From CAZPQV01 sp964588705 (GTDB lineage Bacteria; Bacteroidota; Bacteroidia; Flavobacteriales; Weeksellaceae), in the NCBI GenBank assembly GCA_964588705.1, contig CAZPQV010000011.1:1-48509 (forward strand): a DNA stretch of 48,509 bases, read 5' to 3'. Below the pieces are notes generated by a model that saw only the letters and a program-made list of their open reading frames with translations, had not been told where the DNA came from and did not search any database. A program made the translations under genes and the position numbers. Positions 7,837-17,586 of the stretch are shown here, piece by piece (position 1 is the first letter of the stretch; the number at the start of each line of letters is the position of its first letter).

Positions 7837-10674
7837 ATGTCACACAACAACGATAAACGACTGTTTTTAGTCGATGCTTATGCCATGATTTTTCGCGGTT
7901 ATTACGCGTTAATCCGTAATCCGAGACTCACCAGCAAAGGACTTGATACTTCTGCAATTTTTGGTTTTACCAATTCATTAATCGAACTGATTCGTAAGCA
8001 GAAACCTACCCATCTTGCCGTAGTTTTTGATGTTGGAAAAGCCAATGTAAGAACTGAAGATTTTGCGGATTATAAAGCCAACCGCAGTGAAACTCCTGAA
8101 GCTATAAAAATTGCAGTTCCATATATCCACCGGATTTTAGAAGCGATGCATGTCCCCATTTTGGGTGTGGAAGGTTATGAAGCCGACGACGTAATCGGAA
8201 CGATTGCCTGCAAAGCCGAAAACCTCGGCTATACCACCTATATGGTGACTCCGGACAAGGATTTTGCACAATTGGTGACCGATAATATCAAAATTTACAA
8301 ACCGGGCTTAAAAGGTGCTGATTTTGAGATTTTGGGTGTTGATGAAGTTAAAGCCAAGTACGAAATTGAAGATCCTAAACAAGTCATCGATTTCCTTGCA
8401 ATGATGGGTGATGCCGTGGATAATATTCCGGGTTTGGAAGGTGTAGGTGAGAAAACCGCGATGAAGTTTCTGAAAGAATACGGCAGCATTGAAAATCTGC
8501 TTGCAAACACCGATCAGCTGAAAGGAAAGCTGAAAGAAAAAGTTGAAAATTCTGCTGAAAGAGGAATTCTTTCGAAGAAATTGGCAACCATCATCTGCGA
8601 CGTTCCCATTGATTTTGATCACGATAAATATAATTTGGAAACACCGGATTTCGAGAAAGTCCGTGAGGTTTTTGATGAAATCGAATTCCGTAGATTATAC
8701 GAAACACTTTACCGTGCATTTGCAGAAGAAACTCCTGAGAGTAACGGCGTCACAGATCCTAATAAAGTGTCCAAGTTTGACAAAGTAGAAACTGAAAAGA
8801 ACGGTCCGGTGCAGTTGGATTTATTTGCAAATTTTGAGGAATTGGAGCAGGCAACTTCTACAAAATCTACGATTGAAGAGAATGATCATCTTTATCAGTT
8901 TGTAGATAATCCGAAAGCTCAGCGAATTTTGGCAAATAATTTAATGAACCAGAAAGTGGTTTGTTTTGATACCGAAACCACATCATTAAACGAGATGGAG
9001 GCGGAATTGGTAGGGATGAGTTTCAGTTACAAAAAGGGTCTTGCATATTATATTCCGTTTTCTGAAAATAGAGAGGAAGTATTGGAAACTTTAGAAATCT
9101 TCAAACCGTTTTTCGAAAAAGAAGACATCCTGAAAATTGCTCATAATCTGAAATATGATTATAAGGTCTTGAGACAATACGGTGTTGAATTTAAAGGTAA
9201 TCTGTTCGATACGATGATCGCCCATTACCTGCTGAATCCCGACGGAAGACACGGCATGGATTATTTGGCGGAAATGTACCTGAATTACAAACCGGTTTCC
9301 ATTGAAACGATTATCGGTAAGAAAGGAAAAAACCAGGGTAATTTCCGCGATGCAGATTTGAAAACCCAAACAGATTATGCAGCCGAAGATGCTGATATTA
9401 CCTTCCAACTTTATGAAATTTTTGCACCGCAACTGAAAAAGGAAAATCTCGAAGATCTCTTCTATAAAGTAGAAATGCCTCTGATGGAGGTTTTGGCTAA
9501 AATGGAACTGGAAGGCGTTTCACTGGACGAGAGATGGTTAGCTCAGGAAAGTAAAGACCTCGAAAATGATTTGGCATAACTTGAGAAAAAGATTGTTGAA
9601 CTTTCAGGTGAAGAGTTTAATCGGAACTCACCAAGACAATTGGGAGAAATTCTTTTCGATAAAATGCAGCTCGATCCGAAAGCAAAGAAAACCAAAACCG
9701 GACAATATGCTACAGGCGAAGATGTGTTGCAGAAACTGTCATCAAAACATGAAATCATTCAGCATATTTTGGAATACAGAATGTACCAGAAACTGAAATC
9801 CACATACGTAGATGCGCTGCCAACGCAGATTGATAAAGATGATAACCGTGTACATACCAATTTTTCACAAACCACTGCGGCAACCGGTCGCTTGGCTTCT
9901 GTGAACCCTAATTTGCAGAATATCCCAATTCGAACGGTTCGTGGACAGCAGATTCGTGGTGCTTTCGTGGCGGACGAGGGCAAGAAGATTATCGCTGCCG
10001 ACTATTCTCAGATAGAACTTCGTTTGATTGCAGAAATTTCAGATGAAACCAGTATGATTCAGGCGTTTCAGAATGGGGAAGATATTCACGCTTCCACAGC
10101 TTCTAAACTTTTTAATGTTCCATTGAGTGAAGTGACTAAAACGCAGCGTTCTCAGGCAAAAACCGTGAATTTCGGAATTATTTATGGTCAGGGAGCATTT
10201 GGTTTGGCAGAACAAACCGGACTATCGCGAACGGAAGCCAAGCAAATGATTGACGCCTATTTTGCAACCTATCCAAAACTGAAAGAATGGATGGCAGAAC
10301 AGGTTCATAAGGCGAGACAATTAGGTTATGTTGAAACCATTCTGGGAAGAAAACGACATTTGAAAGACATTAATTCCAATAATTTTGTGGTGAAAGGTCA
10401 TGCAGAAAGGAATGCGGTGAATGCACCGATACAAGGTTCAGCAGCTGACATTATTAAAATAGCCATGATTAATATTGATCAGAAACTGGAGGAAGAAAAG
10501 CTTGAAACCAAAATGCTACTTCAGGTGCACGACGAATTGGTTTTTGAAGCTCCTGTTTCTGAAATTGAAACGGCTACAAATCTCATCAAATCCGAAATGG
10601 AAAGTGCTGTAGAGACTAAAGTTCCGCTGCTGGTAGAAGTAGGAATTGGAGATAATTGGCTGGAAGCGCATTGA
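7837..10674 (+). pseudogene. polA: DNA polymerase I, interrupted by an in-frame TAA
   Basis: The frame encodes a full-length (945-codon) Pol I for repair and Okazaki-fragment maturation, but codon 581 (9577-9579) is TAA. Everything on both sides is conserved. The 5'-nuclease domain fills residues 1-290. The proofreading domain has Asp378-Thr-Glu380 and the YAAEDAD motif. The polymerase domain has motif A Asp722 (DYSQIELRL), motif B Arg771/Lys775 (RSQAKTVNFGI) and motif C His898-Asp-Glu. The stop separates both nuclease domains from the polymerase, at the start of the thumb. The codon before is Ala and the next residues are LEKKI, so CAA (Gln) to TAA is the simplest origin. No ATG follows until 9664; a TTG at 9640 could restart. 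True nonsense mutation, sequencing error and split function remain possible. Confidence 0.88.
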
Positions 10675-10785
10675 TGAATTGGAGAGTTGGAATTGTTGGA
10701 GAGTAATTGAGTTATTTATTGACTGAGTAATGACCAAACAAAAACCCAAAACTCGAACCCTGAATTTGAAACAAATCAAAAACAT

Positions 10786-11058
10786 ATGAAAACAGTCGTA
10801 TTTTACGAGAACAATCCTGAGAAAACCATGGACGATTTTATGGAAGCATTTCCGCGTCATCAGGAGAATGAAAAGAAATTTGTAGATGCAGGTAAAGTTA
10901 TTGGTTTAGGTCCTTTTGCAGTTCCCGGAGAAGGTGCAATGGGGATTTTCAGAGACCGCGAATCTGCAGAGGCATTTGTAAAAGGAGATCCTTTTGTTTT
11001 GGAAGGTTTAGTGTCGAAAGTAACGATCAGGGAATGGCACGACGAATACCTTACTTGA
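10786..11058 (+). CDS. YciI-like family protein
   Basis: A 90-residue protein of the YciI-like ferredoxin-fold family (dimeric alpha+beta barrel). It shows MKTVVFYENNPEK, the central GLGPFAVPGEGAMGIF strand region and AEAFVKGDPFVLEGLV, the usual YciI pattern with a His/Asp pair in the cleft (His25 and Asp73 are candidates). Enzymatic roles such as dechlorination are known only for a few members, so no substrate is assigned. It lies 111 bp after polA with its own terminator downstream. No operon partner is obvious. Confidence 0.8.
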   Translation: MKTVVFYENNPEKTMDDFMEAFPRHQENEKKFVDAGKVIGLGPFAVPGEGAMGIFRDRESAEAFVKGDPFVLEGLVSKVTIREWHDEYLT

Positions 11059-11088
11059 TTAAATAGAGTAAATTGTTTATAATAACTA

Positions 11089-11117
11089 AAATGGCCGATA
11101 TTCGGTCATTTTTTTTA
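11089..11117 (+). terminator. Terminator of the YciI-like gene
   Basis: AAATGGCCGA (11089-11098) pairs with TCGGTCATTT (11102-11111; one G-U pair), followed by T7. Confidence 0.85.
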
Positions 11118-11160
11118 ACATAATATAACAAATATCATTTTTAATATAAACTGAAAAACT

Positions 11161-11168
11161 TATATTTG
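11161..11168 (+). promoter_or_regulatory. -7 box of the 413-residue protein gene
   Basis: TATATTTG, 20 nt before the TTG start at 11189. The spacing to the start supports that codon. Confidence 0.55.
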
Positions 11169-11188
11169 AATTCATAAACTTATTTGCT

Positions 11189-12430
11189 TTGAGTCCGCGG
11201 ACGAACTATGATGTATTAAAAAATTCGGTCAAAACCAGGTTTGGTAAACCTCTTAATTCTGTTAAGAGTTTTGAGGAATTGGCTATCGAAGTAAAAGTAA
11301 GTTCACAAACACTCCGCAGGTTTTTCGGTAAGATTGATAAGGACAAAGCTGTAAGCTACACTACACTTTCTCAGATTGCAAAATATGTCGGTTTCCGCGA
11401 TTGGGATGATTTTCTGGAAACATCACAAGCCGGAAAAATTGATGAAAAAGACCGTATTCTGATTGACGGAATGTCTCCATTTTTTATAAATGGTGAAAAG
11501 TACAATCTGGATTATGAACAGAATACTCTTGCTGCGGATACTCTTAACGATTATGCCCGAATCATATATAAGAATAGAGAGAACGTTGAGTATTTCTATA
11601 AAAAATATTATAAAAATAACTGGGCTACAGATTATATTTTGGCTTGGCTGCCTAATTACAGTTATTTTGGGCAAAACTGGTTTCGTGCCATTTTGAAGGA
11701 TAAGGCAAAGCGTACCAAAGTATCTCATGTGCGACTTTCTCAGTCTAATTTTTTGGTTTTCGGAAGCTGGTTAACGGGAGATACGGTTGAATTCTTCCAG
11801 GATGTCAATCAGGTTAGAGATTTTTATAAAACTTATCAGAACGATTTTCCTTATATGCCATACCATGAGATGCGTTTCTGTACCATTCAGATGATTGATG
11901 CTAAGAGGAAAAATGATGAAGAATCGTTATTCAAAGTATTACATGAATATTTAATAAATCTAAAAAAGCAGAATTTTACGAAACTTCATCAGCAGGAAAT
12001 GATTATTTTCCTTGCCAACACTTTGCTGTGGCTTCAGGAGTATGAAGCTGCTGCATCACTCCTCAATGAAGTGAAATCTTTCATAGAAGAATTTCCTGCA
12101 AGCCTGAACATCGATAATCCTTTTCACTATTTTGGGATAAATATGGCCTTTGTAAAAACAACATTTGCGATGGCCTCTATCGCTGCAAATGAGAAAAATA
12201 CTGAAGAATTTGAACTTACTAAACTGGAATTCAGCGATCCAACCGGTATTTTGTACAACAGTTATATCCGTGTGATGTATTTGGCAAAATGTATACTTGC
12301 TGAAAATGGAATAACGCATAAAAGAAAGATTTTCAGTGAGTTAAAAACGTTGGTGAATGAAACCCGTTACTTCAGAATCTATTCCGTTCTGGAAGATTTA
12401 GATCCTCTTTTCTCCAAATATGTCCAATAA
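11189..12430 (+). CDS. Unknown protein with N-terminal HTH-like region and helical repeats
   Basis: A 413-residue protein starting at TTG (11189); no ATG lies closer to a sensible N-terminus. I do not recognise a named family. Residues about 22-75 (SFEELAIEVKVSSQTLRRFF, then SYTTLSQIAKYVGFRDWDDF) look like a helix-turn-helix: a short helix, a turn, a recognition-like helix rich in Arg. The remaining ~330 residues are predicted largely helical with aromatic residues, reminiscent of TPR-type repeats, with no signal peptide. This suggests a cytosolic regulator sensing a peptide or protein. The gene is followed at once by three TTGGACA half-sites and a candidate small transcript, a possible target. 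Function is unknown. Confidence 0.7.
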   Translation: MSPRTNYDVLKNSVKTRFGKPLNSVKSFEELAIEVKVSSQTLRRFFGKIDKDKAVSYTTLSQIAKYVGFRDWDDFLETSQAGKIDEKDRILIDGMSPFFINGEKYNLDYEQNTLAADTLNDYARIIYKNRENVEYFYKKYYKNNWATDYILAWLPNYSYFGQNWFRAILKDKAKRTKVSHVRLSQSNFLVFGSWLTGDTVEFFQDVNQVRDFYKTYQNDFPYMPYHEMRFCTIQMIDAKRKNDEESLFKVLHEYLINLKKQNFTKLHQQEMIIFLANTLLWLQEYEAAASLLNEVKSFIEEFPASLNIDNPFHYFGINMAFVKTTFAMASIAANEKNTEEFELTKLEFSDPTGILYNSYIRVMYLAKCILAENGITHKRKIFSELKTLVNETRYFRIYSVLEDLDPLFSKYVQ

Positions 12431-12463
12431 ATTTCATCAATGTAAATTGGACAACTTTGGACA
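12421..12463. promoter_or_regulatory. Three TTGGACA half-sites (candidate operator)
   Basis: TGTCCAAT (12421-12428) and ATTGGACA (12446-12453) form an exact 8-bp inverted repeat. A further direct TTGGACA lies at 12457-12463, ten bases after the previous copy. They sit just upstream of the -7 box at 12486; the first copy overlaps the stop codon of the HTH-like gene. A dimeric regulator binding here is inference. Confidence 0.45.
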
Positions 12464-12485
12464 ACTTTTCTATTGAAACTATACT

Positions 12486-12493
12486 TATCTTTG
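12486..12493 (+). promoter_or_regulatory. -7 box in front of the candidate small transcript
   Basis: TATCTTTG matches TAnnTTTG. A TTTG lies at 12456-12459 (26-bp spacing, longer than usual), overlapping the last TTGGACA site. Confidence 0.45.
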
Positions 12494-12497
12494 CAAA

Positions 12498-12660
12498 AGG
12501 GTAAGACGAAATAACCATGATATCCAATTGTTTAAGATTAAATATCGGAGTGAATTATTGAAGAAAAGGAGATAATCTTAAAATAAAAAATTGCCTTCTT
12601 AAGAAAGCACATAGATGAAAAAGAAAAAGCAGCCTAATTATTAAGGGCTGTTTTTTTTTG
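12498..12660 (+). ncRNA. Candidate small RNA or short leader-peptide transcript
   Basis: About 150 nt run from a -7 box (12486) to a terminator (12630-12660) with no ORF of normal size. Only tiny frames exist: 14 codons from ATG 12518, and a 9-codon frame encoding MKKKKQPNY from 12615 whose stop lies inside the terminator loop. The segment could be a small RNA, a leader-peptide gene or the trailer of the upstream gene. No known RNA family is recognised. Confidence 0.3.
12630..12660 (+). terminator. Terminator of the candidate small transcript
   Basis: CAGCC (12630-12634) pairs with GGCTG (12646-12650), followed by nine T. The stem is short but the T run is long. Confidence 0.65.
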
Positions 12661-12687
12661 CTATAAATTCAAATATCAGTATTTTTG
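12657..12687 (+). promoter_or_regulatory. Promoter of the M16 peptidase gene
   Basis: TTTG (12657-12660), 19-bp spacer, TATTTTTG (12680-12687), the same geometry as the uvrD promoter. The -33 element overlaps the end of the preceding terminator T tract. It shows that the ATG at 12721, not an upstream TTG, is the start. Confidence 0.75.
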
Positions 12688-12720
12688 AAAGTTTACGAAA
12701 AATATGATAACAGAATAATT

Positions 12721-15636
12721 ATGAAGAAAATTCTAACAGGATTAACACTAACTTTTATGCTGACTGCAATGAATGCACAGAAATACGAAACGGTATCGCA
12801 GAAAGACAAAAACGGATACGAATACGCTACCGTAAATAACGACGAAAATAAAGTAAGGGTTTATACTTTGAAAAATGGTTTGAAAGTTTATCTCGCACAA
12901 AACTTTGATGCGCCAAGAATTCAGACTTATATACCGGTGCGCACGGGAAGTAACAACGATCCAAGCGATAATACCGGACTTGCCCATTACCTGGAGCATA
13001 TGATGTTCAAAGGAACTTCGAAGCTCGGAACTACAGAATGGGAGAAAGAGAAAAAGATGCTAGCCGAAATTTCGGATTTGTATGAACAGCACAAAGCAGA
13101 AAAAGATCCGGAAAAAAAGAAAGCCATCTACAAAAAGATTGATGAAGTTTCCCAAGAAGCAAGCAAACTGGCAATTGCAAACGAATACGATAAAGCGATT
13201 TCCTCTTTGGGTGCTACCGGAACCAACGCTCACACTTGGCTTGATGAAACCGTTTATAAAAACAACATTCCAAATAATGAGCTTGAAAAATGGCTTAAAA
13301 TTGAGCAGGAACGTTTCTCTGAATTAGTTCTGAGATTATTCCATACAGAATTAGAGTCAGTTTATGAAGAGTTCAACAGAGCGCAGGATAATGATGGAAG
13401 ACTGGTGAGCTACGAAATGAATGATGCACTGTTCCCAAAACATCCGAACGGACAGCAAACTACAATCGGAACGGCTGAACACTTGAAGAATCCTTCAATG
13501 GTGGCTATTCACAAATATTTTGATGAATATTATGTGCCAAACAACTATGCCGTGGTTTTGGTCGGAGATTTTGAATTTGATAATACTATTAAACTTGTTG
13601 ATCAGTATTTCGGGAAATTCCAGTACAAACAGCTTCCGGCAAAAACAGCCATTACAGAAGAACCAATGACGAAAATTGTTGAAAGAACTGTAAAAAGTCC
13701 TACAACACCTCGTTTGCAAATGGCTTGGAGAACCGATAGCTACGGAACAAGAGATGCCAAACTGGCAGAAATTGCAGCAAATATTTTAAGCAATAATGGT
13801 GATGCCGGTTTAATAGATTTAAACATTAATCAGCAGCAGAGAGCGCTTCGTGCAGGTGCTTATGCAATGGCCTATAAAACTTACGGAATGTTATCGCTAA
13901 TGGTTGTTCCGAAAGAAACTCAAACTTTGGATGAAGGCAAACAAATGCTTTTGGAGCAGGTTGATCTTCTTAAGAAAGGAGATTTTCCGGATTGGTTAAT
14001 TCCTACCATCATTAATGATTTGAAGGTTCAGAGAATCCGTCAGATGGAAACTGCAGACGGACTTGCAACCATGCTGTATGACGCTTACATTAAAAACCGT
14101 GATTGGAAAGATGAAATGAACGACCTTAATGAGTATGGTACCATTACCAAAGATGAGGTTGTGAAGTTTGCAAACAGTTTCTTTAAAGATAATTACGCAA
14201 TTGTTTACAAAGAAAGAGGAACTAATGATAAACTGATTCGTGTTGAAAATCCAGGAATAACACCAATTAAATTGAACAGAGAAGCACAATCACCGTTCCT
14301 GAAAAATATTATTGCTGAAAAGCCCGCAGAAATAAAACCGGTTTTCATTGATTACAAAAAGGAAATTACAGTTGATAAAATCAATAATAAAAAAGTAAGC
14401 TTCGTTCCCAACAAGTATAATAATCTTGCGCAGGTACATTATGTTTTTCCTTTTGGCAGCGATAATGATAAGGAGCTTTCTTTGGCAAACTCTGTTCTTC
14501 AGTATCTTGGAACCGATAAATATTCGCCGGAGCAACTGAAACAGGAGTTCTACAAATTGGGAATCAGCAATAATTTCAGAACAGGGAACGATCAGCTGAT
14601 CATTTCTTTAACCGGACTTGAAGAAAATTTACCTAAAGGAATTGAACTTCTAAATCACTGGTTGAAAAATGCAAAACCTGATGCCGCAATTTATCAGAAC
14701 ACCGTAAAAACTATTCTTGAAGGACGCGCAGTTGCCAAAAAAGACAAAAACAGAATTATGGCAGCACTTACCAATTATGCAAAATACGGTAAGGATTCGA
14801 GAATGACAGATGTTGTTTCCAAGGAAAGATTGGAAAGCATCAATGTAAAAGATTTAACCGATAAAATCAGTAATCTTACGAAGCAGCCGTACGAAATTTT
14901 CTTCTATGGAAAGGATTTCAAAAATTTCCTGAAATATCAGAAGCCGTTTGTAGAAAAAGAAACTTTGACCGTTCCTGCAAAGAAAGAATATCCTGAACCT
15001 GCAACATCCGGAAAAGTTTATTTCACCAACTACGATATGGTGCAGACGGAGATGAGTAAAGTTGCTAAGGCAAGCGATGTGAATATTAAAAACTACGGAA
15101 AAATCAATGTGTTCAACGAATATTTCGGTCGCGGATTGTCGTCTATTGTATTCCAGGAAATTCGCGAAAGTAAGTCTTTGGCTTATTCCGCATACGTTTC
15201 TTACGCACCAAGCGGTGAACTGAAAAAGCCGAATTATGTGACTACTTATATCGGGACTCAGGCCAATAAACTTCCGCAGGCAGTTTCAGCAATGGATGAT
15301 TTGATGGCAAATCTTCCGCAGATTCCTGCACAGTTTGAGAATGCCAAAAATGCTGCAATGAAGCAGATTGCATCAAACAGAATCAACAGAACCAATATCT
15401 ATTTCAATACTTTAAACCTGAAAAAATTGGGTATCGATTATGATTTCAGAAAAGATATTTATAATGAAATCTCAACTTTAACGCTGCCGCAGTTAACAGG
15501 TTTTTATGATGCTGAGTTGAAACCTCTTCAGTATAACACCGCCATTATCGGGAAAAAAGAAAATCTTGATATGGAAGCAATGAAAAAATTGGGAGAGTTT
15601 GTTGAAGTAAGTGTTGAAGAGATTTTTGGGTATTAA
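12721..15636 (+). CDS. M16 family zinc metallopeptidase (exported)
   Basis: A 971-residue two-halved pitrilysin/insulinase-type peptidase. A signal peptide (MKKILTGLTLTFMLTAMNAQ) places it in the periplasm or outer membrane. The inverted zinc motif HYLEH is at residues 89-93; the third ligand is one of the glutamates at 212-217 (LESVYEEF). Between them is an unusually long charged helical insertion (about 104-150, rich in Lys/Glu) that pushes the third ligand further away than in pitrilysin. The C-terminal half carries the substrate-binding repeat (GRGLSSIVFQEIRESKSLAY near residue 815). A single polypeptide with both halves is typical of flavobacterial members. Substrates are probably peptides. 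It is monocistronic, with promoter and terminator. Confidence 0.93.
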   Translation: MKKILTGLTLTFMLTAMNAQKYETVSQKDKNGYEYATVNNDENKVRVYTLKNGLKVYLAQNFDAPRIQTYIPVRTGSNNDPSDNTGLAHYLEHMMFKGTSKLGTTEWEKEKKMLAEISDLYEQHKAEKDPEKKKAIYKKIDEVSQEASKLAIANEYDKAISSLGATGTNAHTWLDETVYKNNIPNNELEKWLKIEQERFSELVLRLFHTELESVYEEFNRAQDNDGRLVSYEMNDALFPKHPNGQQTTIGTAEHLKNPSMVAIHKYFDEYYVPNNYAVVLVGDFEFDNTIKLVDQYFGKFQYKQLPAKTAITEEPMTKIVERTVKSPTTPRLQMAWRTDSYGTRDAKLAEIAANILSNNGDAGLIDLNINQQQRALRAGAYAMAYKTYGMLSLMVVPKETQTLDEGKQMLLEQVDLLKKGDFPDWLIPTIINDLKVQRIRQMETADGLATMLYDAYIKNRDWKDEMNDLNEYGTITKDEVVKFANSFFKDNYAIVYKERGTNDKLIRVENPGITPIKLNREAQSPFLKNIIAEKPAEIKPVFIDYKKEITVDKINNKKVSFVPNKYNNLAQVHYVFPFGSDNDKELSLANSVLQYLGTDKYSPEQLKQEFYKLGISNNFRTGNDQLIISLTGLEENLPKGIELLNHWLKNAKPDAAIYQNTVKTILEGRAVAKKDKNRIMAALTNYAKYGKDSRMTDVVSKERLESINVKDLTDKISNLTKQPYEIFFYGKDFKNFLKYQKPFVEKETLTVPAKKEYPEPATSGKVYFTNYDMVQTEMSKVAKASDVNIKNYGKINVFNEYFGRGLSSIVFQEIRESKSLAYSAYVSYAPSGELKKPNYVTTYIGTQANKLPQAVSAMDDLMANLPQIPAQFENAKNAAMKQIASNRINRTNIYFNTLNLKKLGIDYDFRKDIYNEISTLTLPQLTGFYDAELKPLQYNTAIIGKKENLDMEAMKKLGEFVEVSVEEIFGY

Positions 15637-15660
15637 TTTTTTTTCAGAATATAAATTTAA

Positions 15661-15688
15661 AGTCCGGATTTACGCCGGACTTTTTTTG
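15661..15688 (+). terminator. Terminator of the M16 peptidase gene
   Basis: AGTCCGG (15661-15667) pairs with CCGGACT (15675-15681), followed by T7. Confidence 0.88.
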
Positions 15689-15783
15689 TTGAAAAATTGA
15701 AAAATAATTGAAATTTTAAGAAAATTTTATAAAAGATTTTTAATTAAAATTCTTTTTTTTGCAGAACATTTTTAAAATAATTT

Positions 15784-16611
15784 ATGGATTTATTTTCTGC
15801 TTTAGAATTTCCCAACTTTGCGGAACCACAGATTTGGGTTTCGCTTTTAACACTTACTTTTCTTGAGATTGTTCTTGGTGTAGACAACATCATTTTCATC
15901 TCCATTATTTCAGATAAATTACCGAAAGAAAGACAGCGTTTCGCACGTAATTTAGGTCTGGCATTCGCAATGATTTTCAGAGTCATTTTGCTTTTGATGA
16001 TCAACTGGATTATTGGATTAAAAGACCCCGTCCTTACGCTCGACTTTCTGCAGGAACCAAATAGTGATGCTCCGCTGCAATTAAGCTGGAAAGACATTAT
16101 ACTGCTTGCCGGTGGTATTTTCCTGATTGCAAAAAGTACCTTTGAAATTCACAGTAAAATGCAGATTGATGATCTTCACAAGCCTAAATCTTCTTCGGCA
16201 GCATCCGGCTTGATGATGATGGTGATTGTACAGATTATCCTGATTGATATGGTATTCTCCCTTGATTCCATTTTAACGGCGGTAGGTTTAGTAGATAACG
16301 TGATGCTGATGATTATTGCAGTTGTAATTTCTATCGGAATTATGATGGCATTTGCAGGACCGATTTCACGAATCATCAATAAACATCCGAGTTTGCAGAT
16401 GCTTGCTTTGGCATTCCTTGTTGTAATTGGGGTAATGCTTGTAGCGGAAGGTATTCATCAGCATGTGAGCAAGAATATTATTTATTCATGTCTCGCGTTC
16501 AGTTTAGCGGTTGAGATGCTGAATATCAGACTGAAGAACAGAAAAGAAAAATATTTCAAACTCAATCCTGATTTGAAAAATAATCTTGAAATCGACAAAG
16601 ATTCAGAATAA
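15784..16611 (+). CDS. TerC family integral membrane protein
   Basis: A 275-residue polytopic membrane protein with about seven hydrophobic segments. It carries the two TerC signature repeats: LEIVLGVDNIIFISII near residues 22-37 and LIDMVFSLDSILTAVGL near 155-172, whose buried acidic residues (Glu, Asp) are thought to bind metal. Members are linked to tellurite resistance and to manganese export during membrane protein metalation. Length and topology are typical. It stands alone between terminators. Metal specificity cannot be read from the sequence. Confidence 0.92.
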   Translation: MDLFSALEFPNFAEPQIWVSLLTLTFLEIVLGVDNIIFISIISDKLPKERQRFARNLGLAFAMIFRVILLLMINWIIGLKDPVLTLDFLQEPNSDAPLQLSWKDIILLAGGIFLIAKSTFEIHSKMQIDDLHKPKSSSAASGLMMMVIVQIILIDMVFSLDSILTAVGLVDNVMLMIIAVVISIGIMMAFAGPISRIINKHPSLQMLALAFLVVIGVMLVAEGIHQHVSKNIIYSCLAFSLAVEMLNIRLKNRKEKYFKLNPDLKNNLEIDKDSE

Positions 16612-16615
16612 CGGT

Positions 16616-16642
16616 AAAGGAGTGAAGTTTCGCTCCTTTTTT
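16616..16642 (+). terminator. Terminator of the terC-like gene
   Basis: AAAGGAG (16616-16622) pairs with CTCCTTT (16633-16639), with inner GAA/TTC pairing, followed by T. Confidence 0.82.
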
Positions 16643-16672
16643 ATTAATATGAATCAGTATTAAAAAATATAA

Positions 16673-16680
16673 TATATTTG
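16673..16680 (+). promoter_or_regulatory. -7 box of nagB
   Basis: TATATTTG matches the consensus; the leader before the ATG at 16738 would be about 50 nt. Confidence 0.55.
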
Positions 16681-16737
16681 TAGCCTTACCTTTTTCGAAG
16701 TTTCAGCTATTTCAGAAAAGGATTTCAAACTAATTTC

Positions 16738-17535
16738 ATGAAGAATAATACAATTTCTCCCAATGGGAATATACTTGCGGCAACATTAAGAATTTATTCA
16801 AATCCAGATCCTGGATCTGAGTATGTTGCGCGCCAAATTGCTGACGTGATTAAAGAAAAGCAGAGTAGAGGACAAAAAACCATTCTTGGTTTGGCAACCG
16901 GTGCTACGCCAAAAGGGGTTTACAGGAATTTGATTAATCTTCACCAAAATGAAGGATTGAGCTTTAGGGATGTTATTACATTTAATTTGGATGAATATTA
17001 TCCGATTGAACCTACACATGAACTGAGCTATGTGACTTTTATGCACGAACAGCTTTTTAATCATATTGATATGGCTCCGGAAAACATTCATATTCCGTGT
17101 GGAACGCTGAAGCGTGACGAAATTGAAGGATACTGCAATGTTTATGAACAAAAAATAACGGATTTGGGTGGACTTGATATTCAACTTCTTGGTATCGGGC
17201 GCACAGGGCATCTTGGTTTTAATGAGCCGGGTTCCGTTCCGGAATCTTTAACGAGACTTGTGGATCTTAATGAGATTACACGTAACGATGCGATTGATGA
17301 TTTTGGAGGAATTGAGAATGTTCCTGTCCAGGCAATCACCTTGGGATTGAAAGCGATATTGAATGCTAAAAAAATATTTCTTGTTGCGTGGGGAGATCGC
17401 AAAGCAGAAATTGTACAGAAAGCATTGGAAGGAACGGTTTCAAGTGATGTTCCGGCTTCATTTTTACAGTCTTTGCCTACTGTAGAATATATTTTAGATC
17501 AAAATTCTGCTGCTTTGTTATCTAAAGTTGGATAG
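16738..17535 (+). CDS. nagB: Glucosamine-6-phosphate deaminase
   Basis: A 265-residue enzyme converting glucosamine-6-phosphate to fructose-6-phosphate and ammonia, the entry of amino sugars into glycolysis. Signature elements are GLATGATPKGVY (phosphate binding, residues 51-62), the catalytic Asp85-Glu86 in NLDEYY, and LLGIGRTGHLGFNEPGS with His158 and Glu163. The segment VPVQAITLGLKAILNAKKI follows. Length equals the short NagB form. No nagA or sugar transporter is adjacent, so it probably serves cell-wall amino-sugar turnover or chitin use from genes elsewhere (inference). Confidence 0.94.
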   Translation: MKNNTISPNGNILAATLRIYSNPDPGSEYVARQIADVIKEKQSRGQKTILGLATGATPKGVYRNLINLHQNEGLSFRDVITFNLDEYYPIEPTHELSYVTFMHEQLFNHIDMAPENIHIPCGTLKRDEIEGYCNVYEQKITDLGGLDIQLLGIGRTGHLGFNEPGSVPESLTRLVDLNEITRNDAIDDFGGIENVPVQAITLGLKAILNAKKIFLVAWGDRKAEIVQKALEGTVSSDVPASFLQSLPTVEYILDQNSAALLSKVG

Positions 17536-17558
17536 TAAAATTAGCAGTATATAAAATA

Positions 17559-17586
17559 AAAGAGAGCAAATTTGCTCTCTTTTTTA
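17559..17586. terminator. Bidirectional terminator between nagB and the flavin reductase gene
   Basis: The perfect palindrome AGAGAGCAAATTTGCTCTCT (17561-17580) is flanked by A and T runs, so it can serve both convergent genes. The stop of the minus-strand gene lies at its right edge. Confidence 0.85.

Noticed and set aside
12685..12720. TTG start 12 codons upstream of the M16 peptidase
   Set aside because: The TTG is part of the -7 box; the ATG at 12721 begins an ideal signal peptide.
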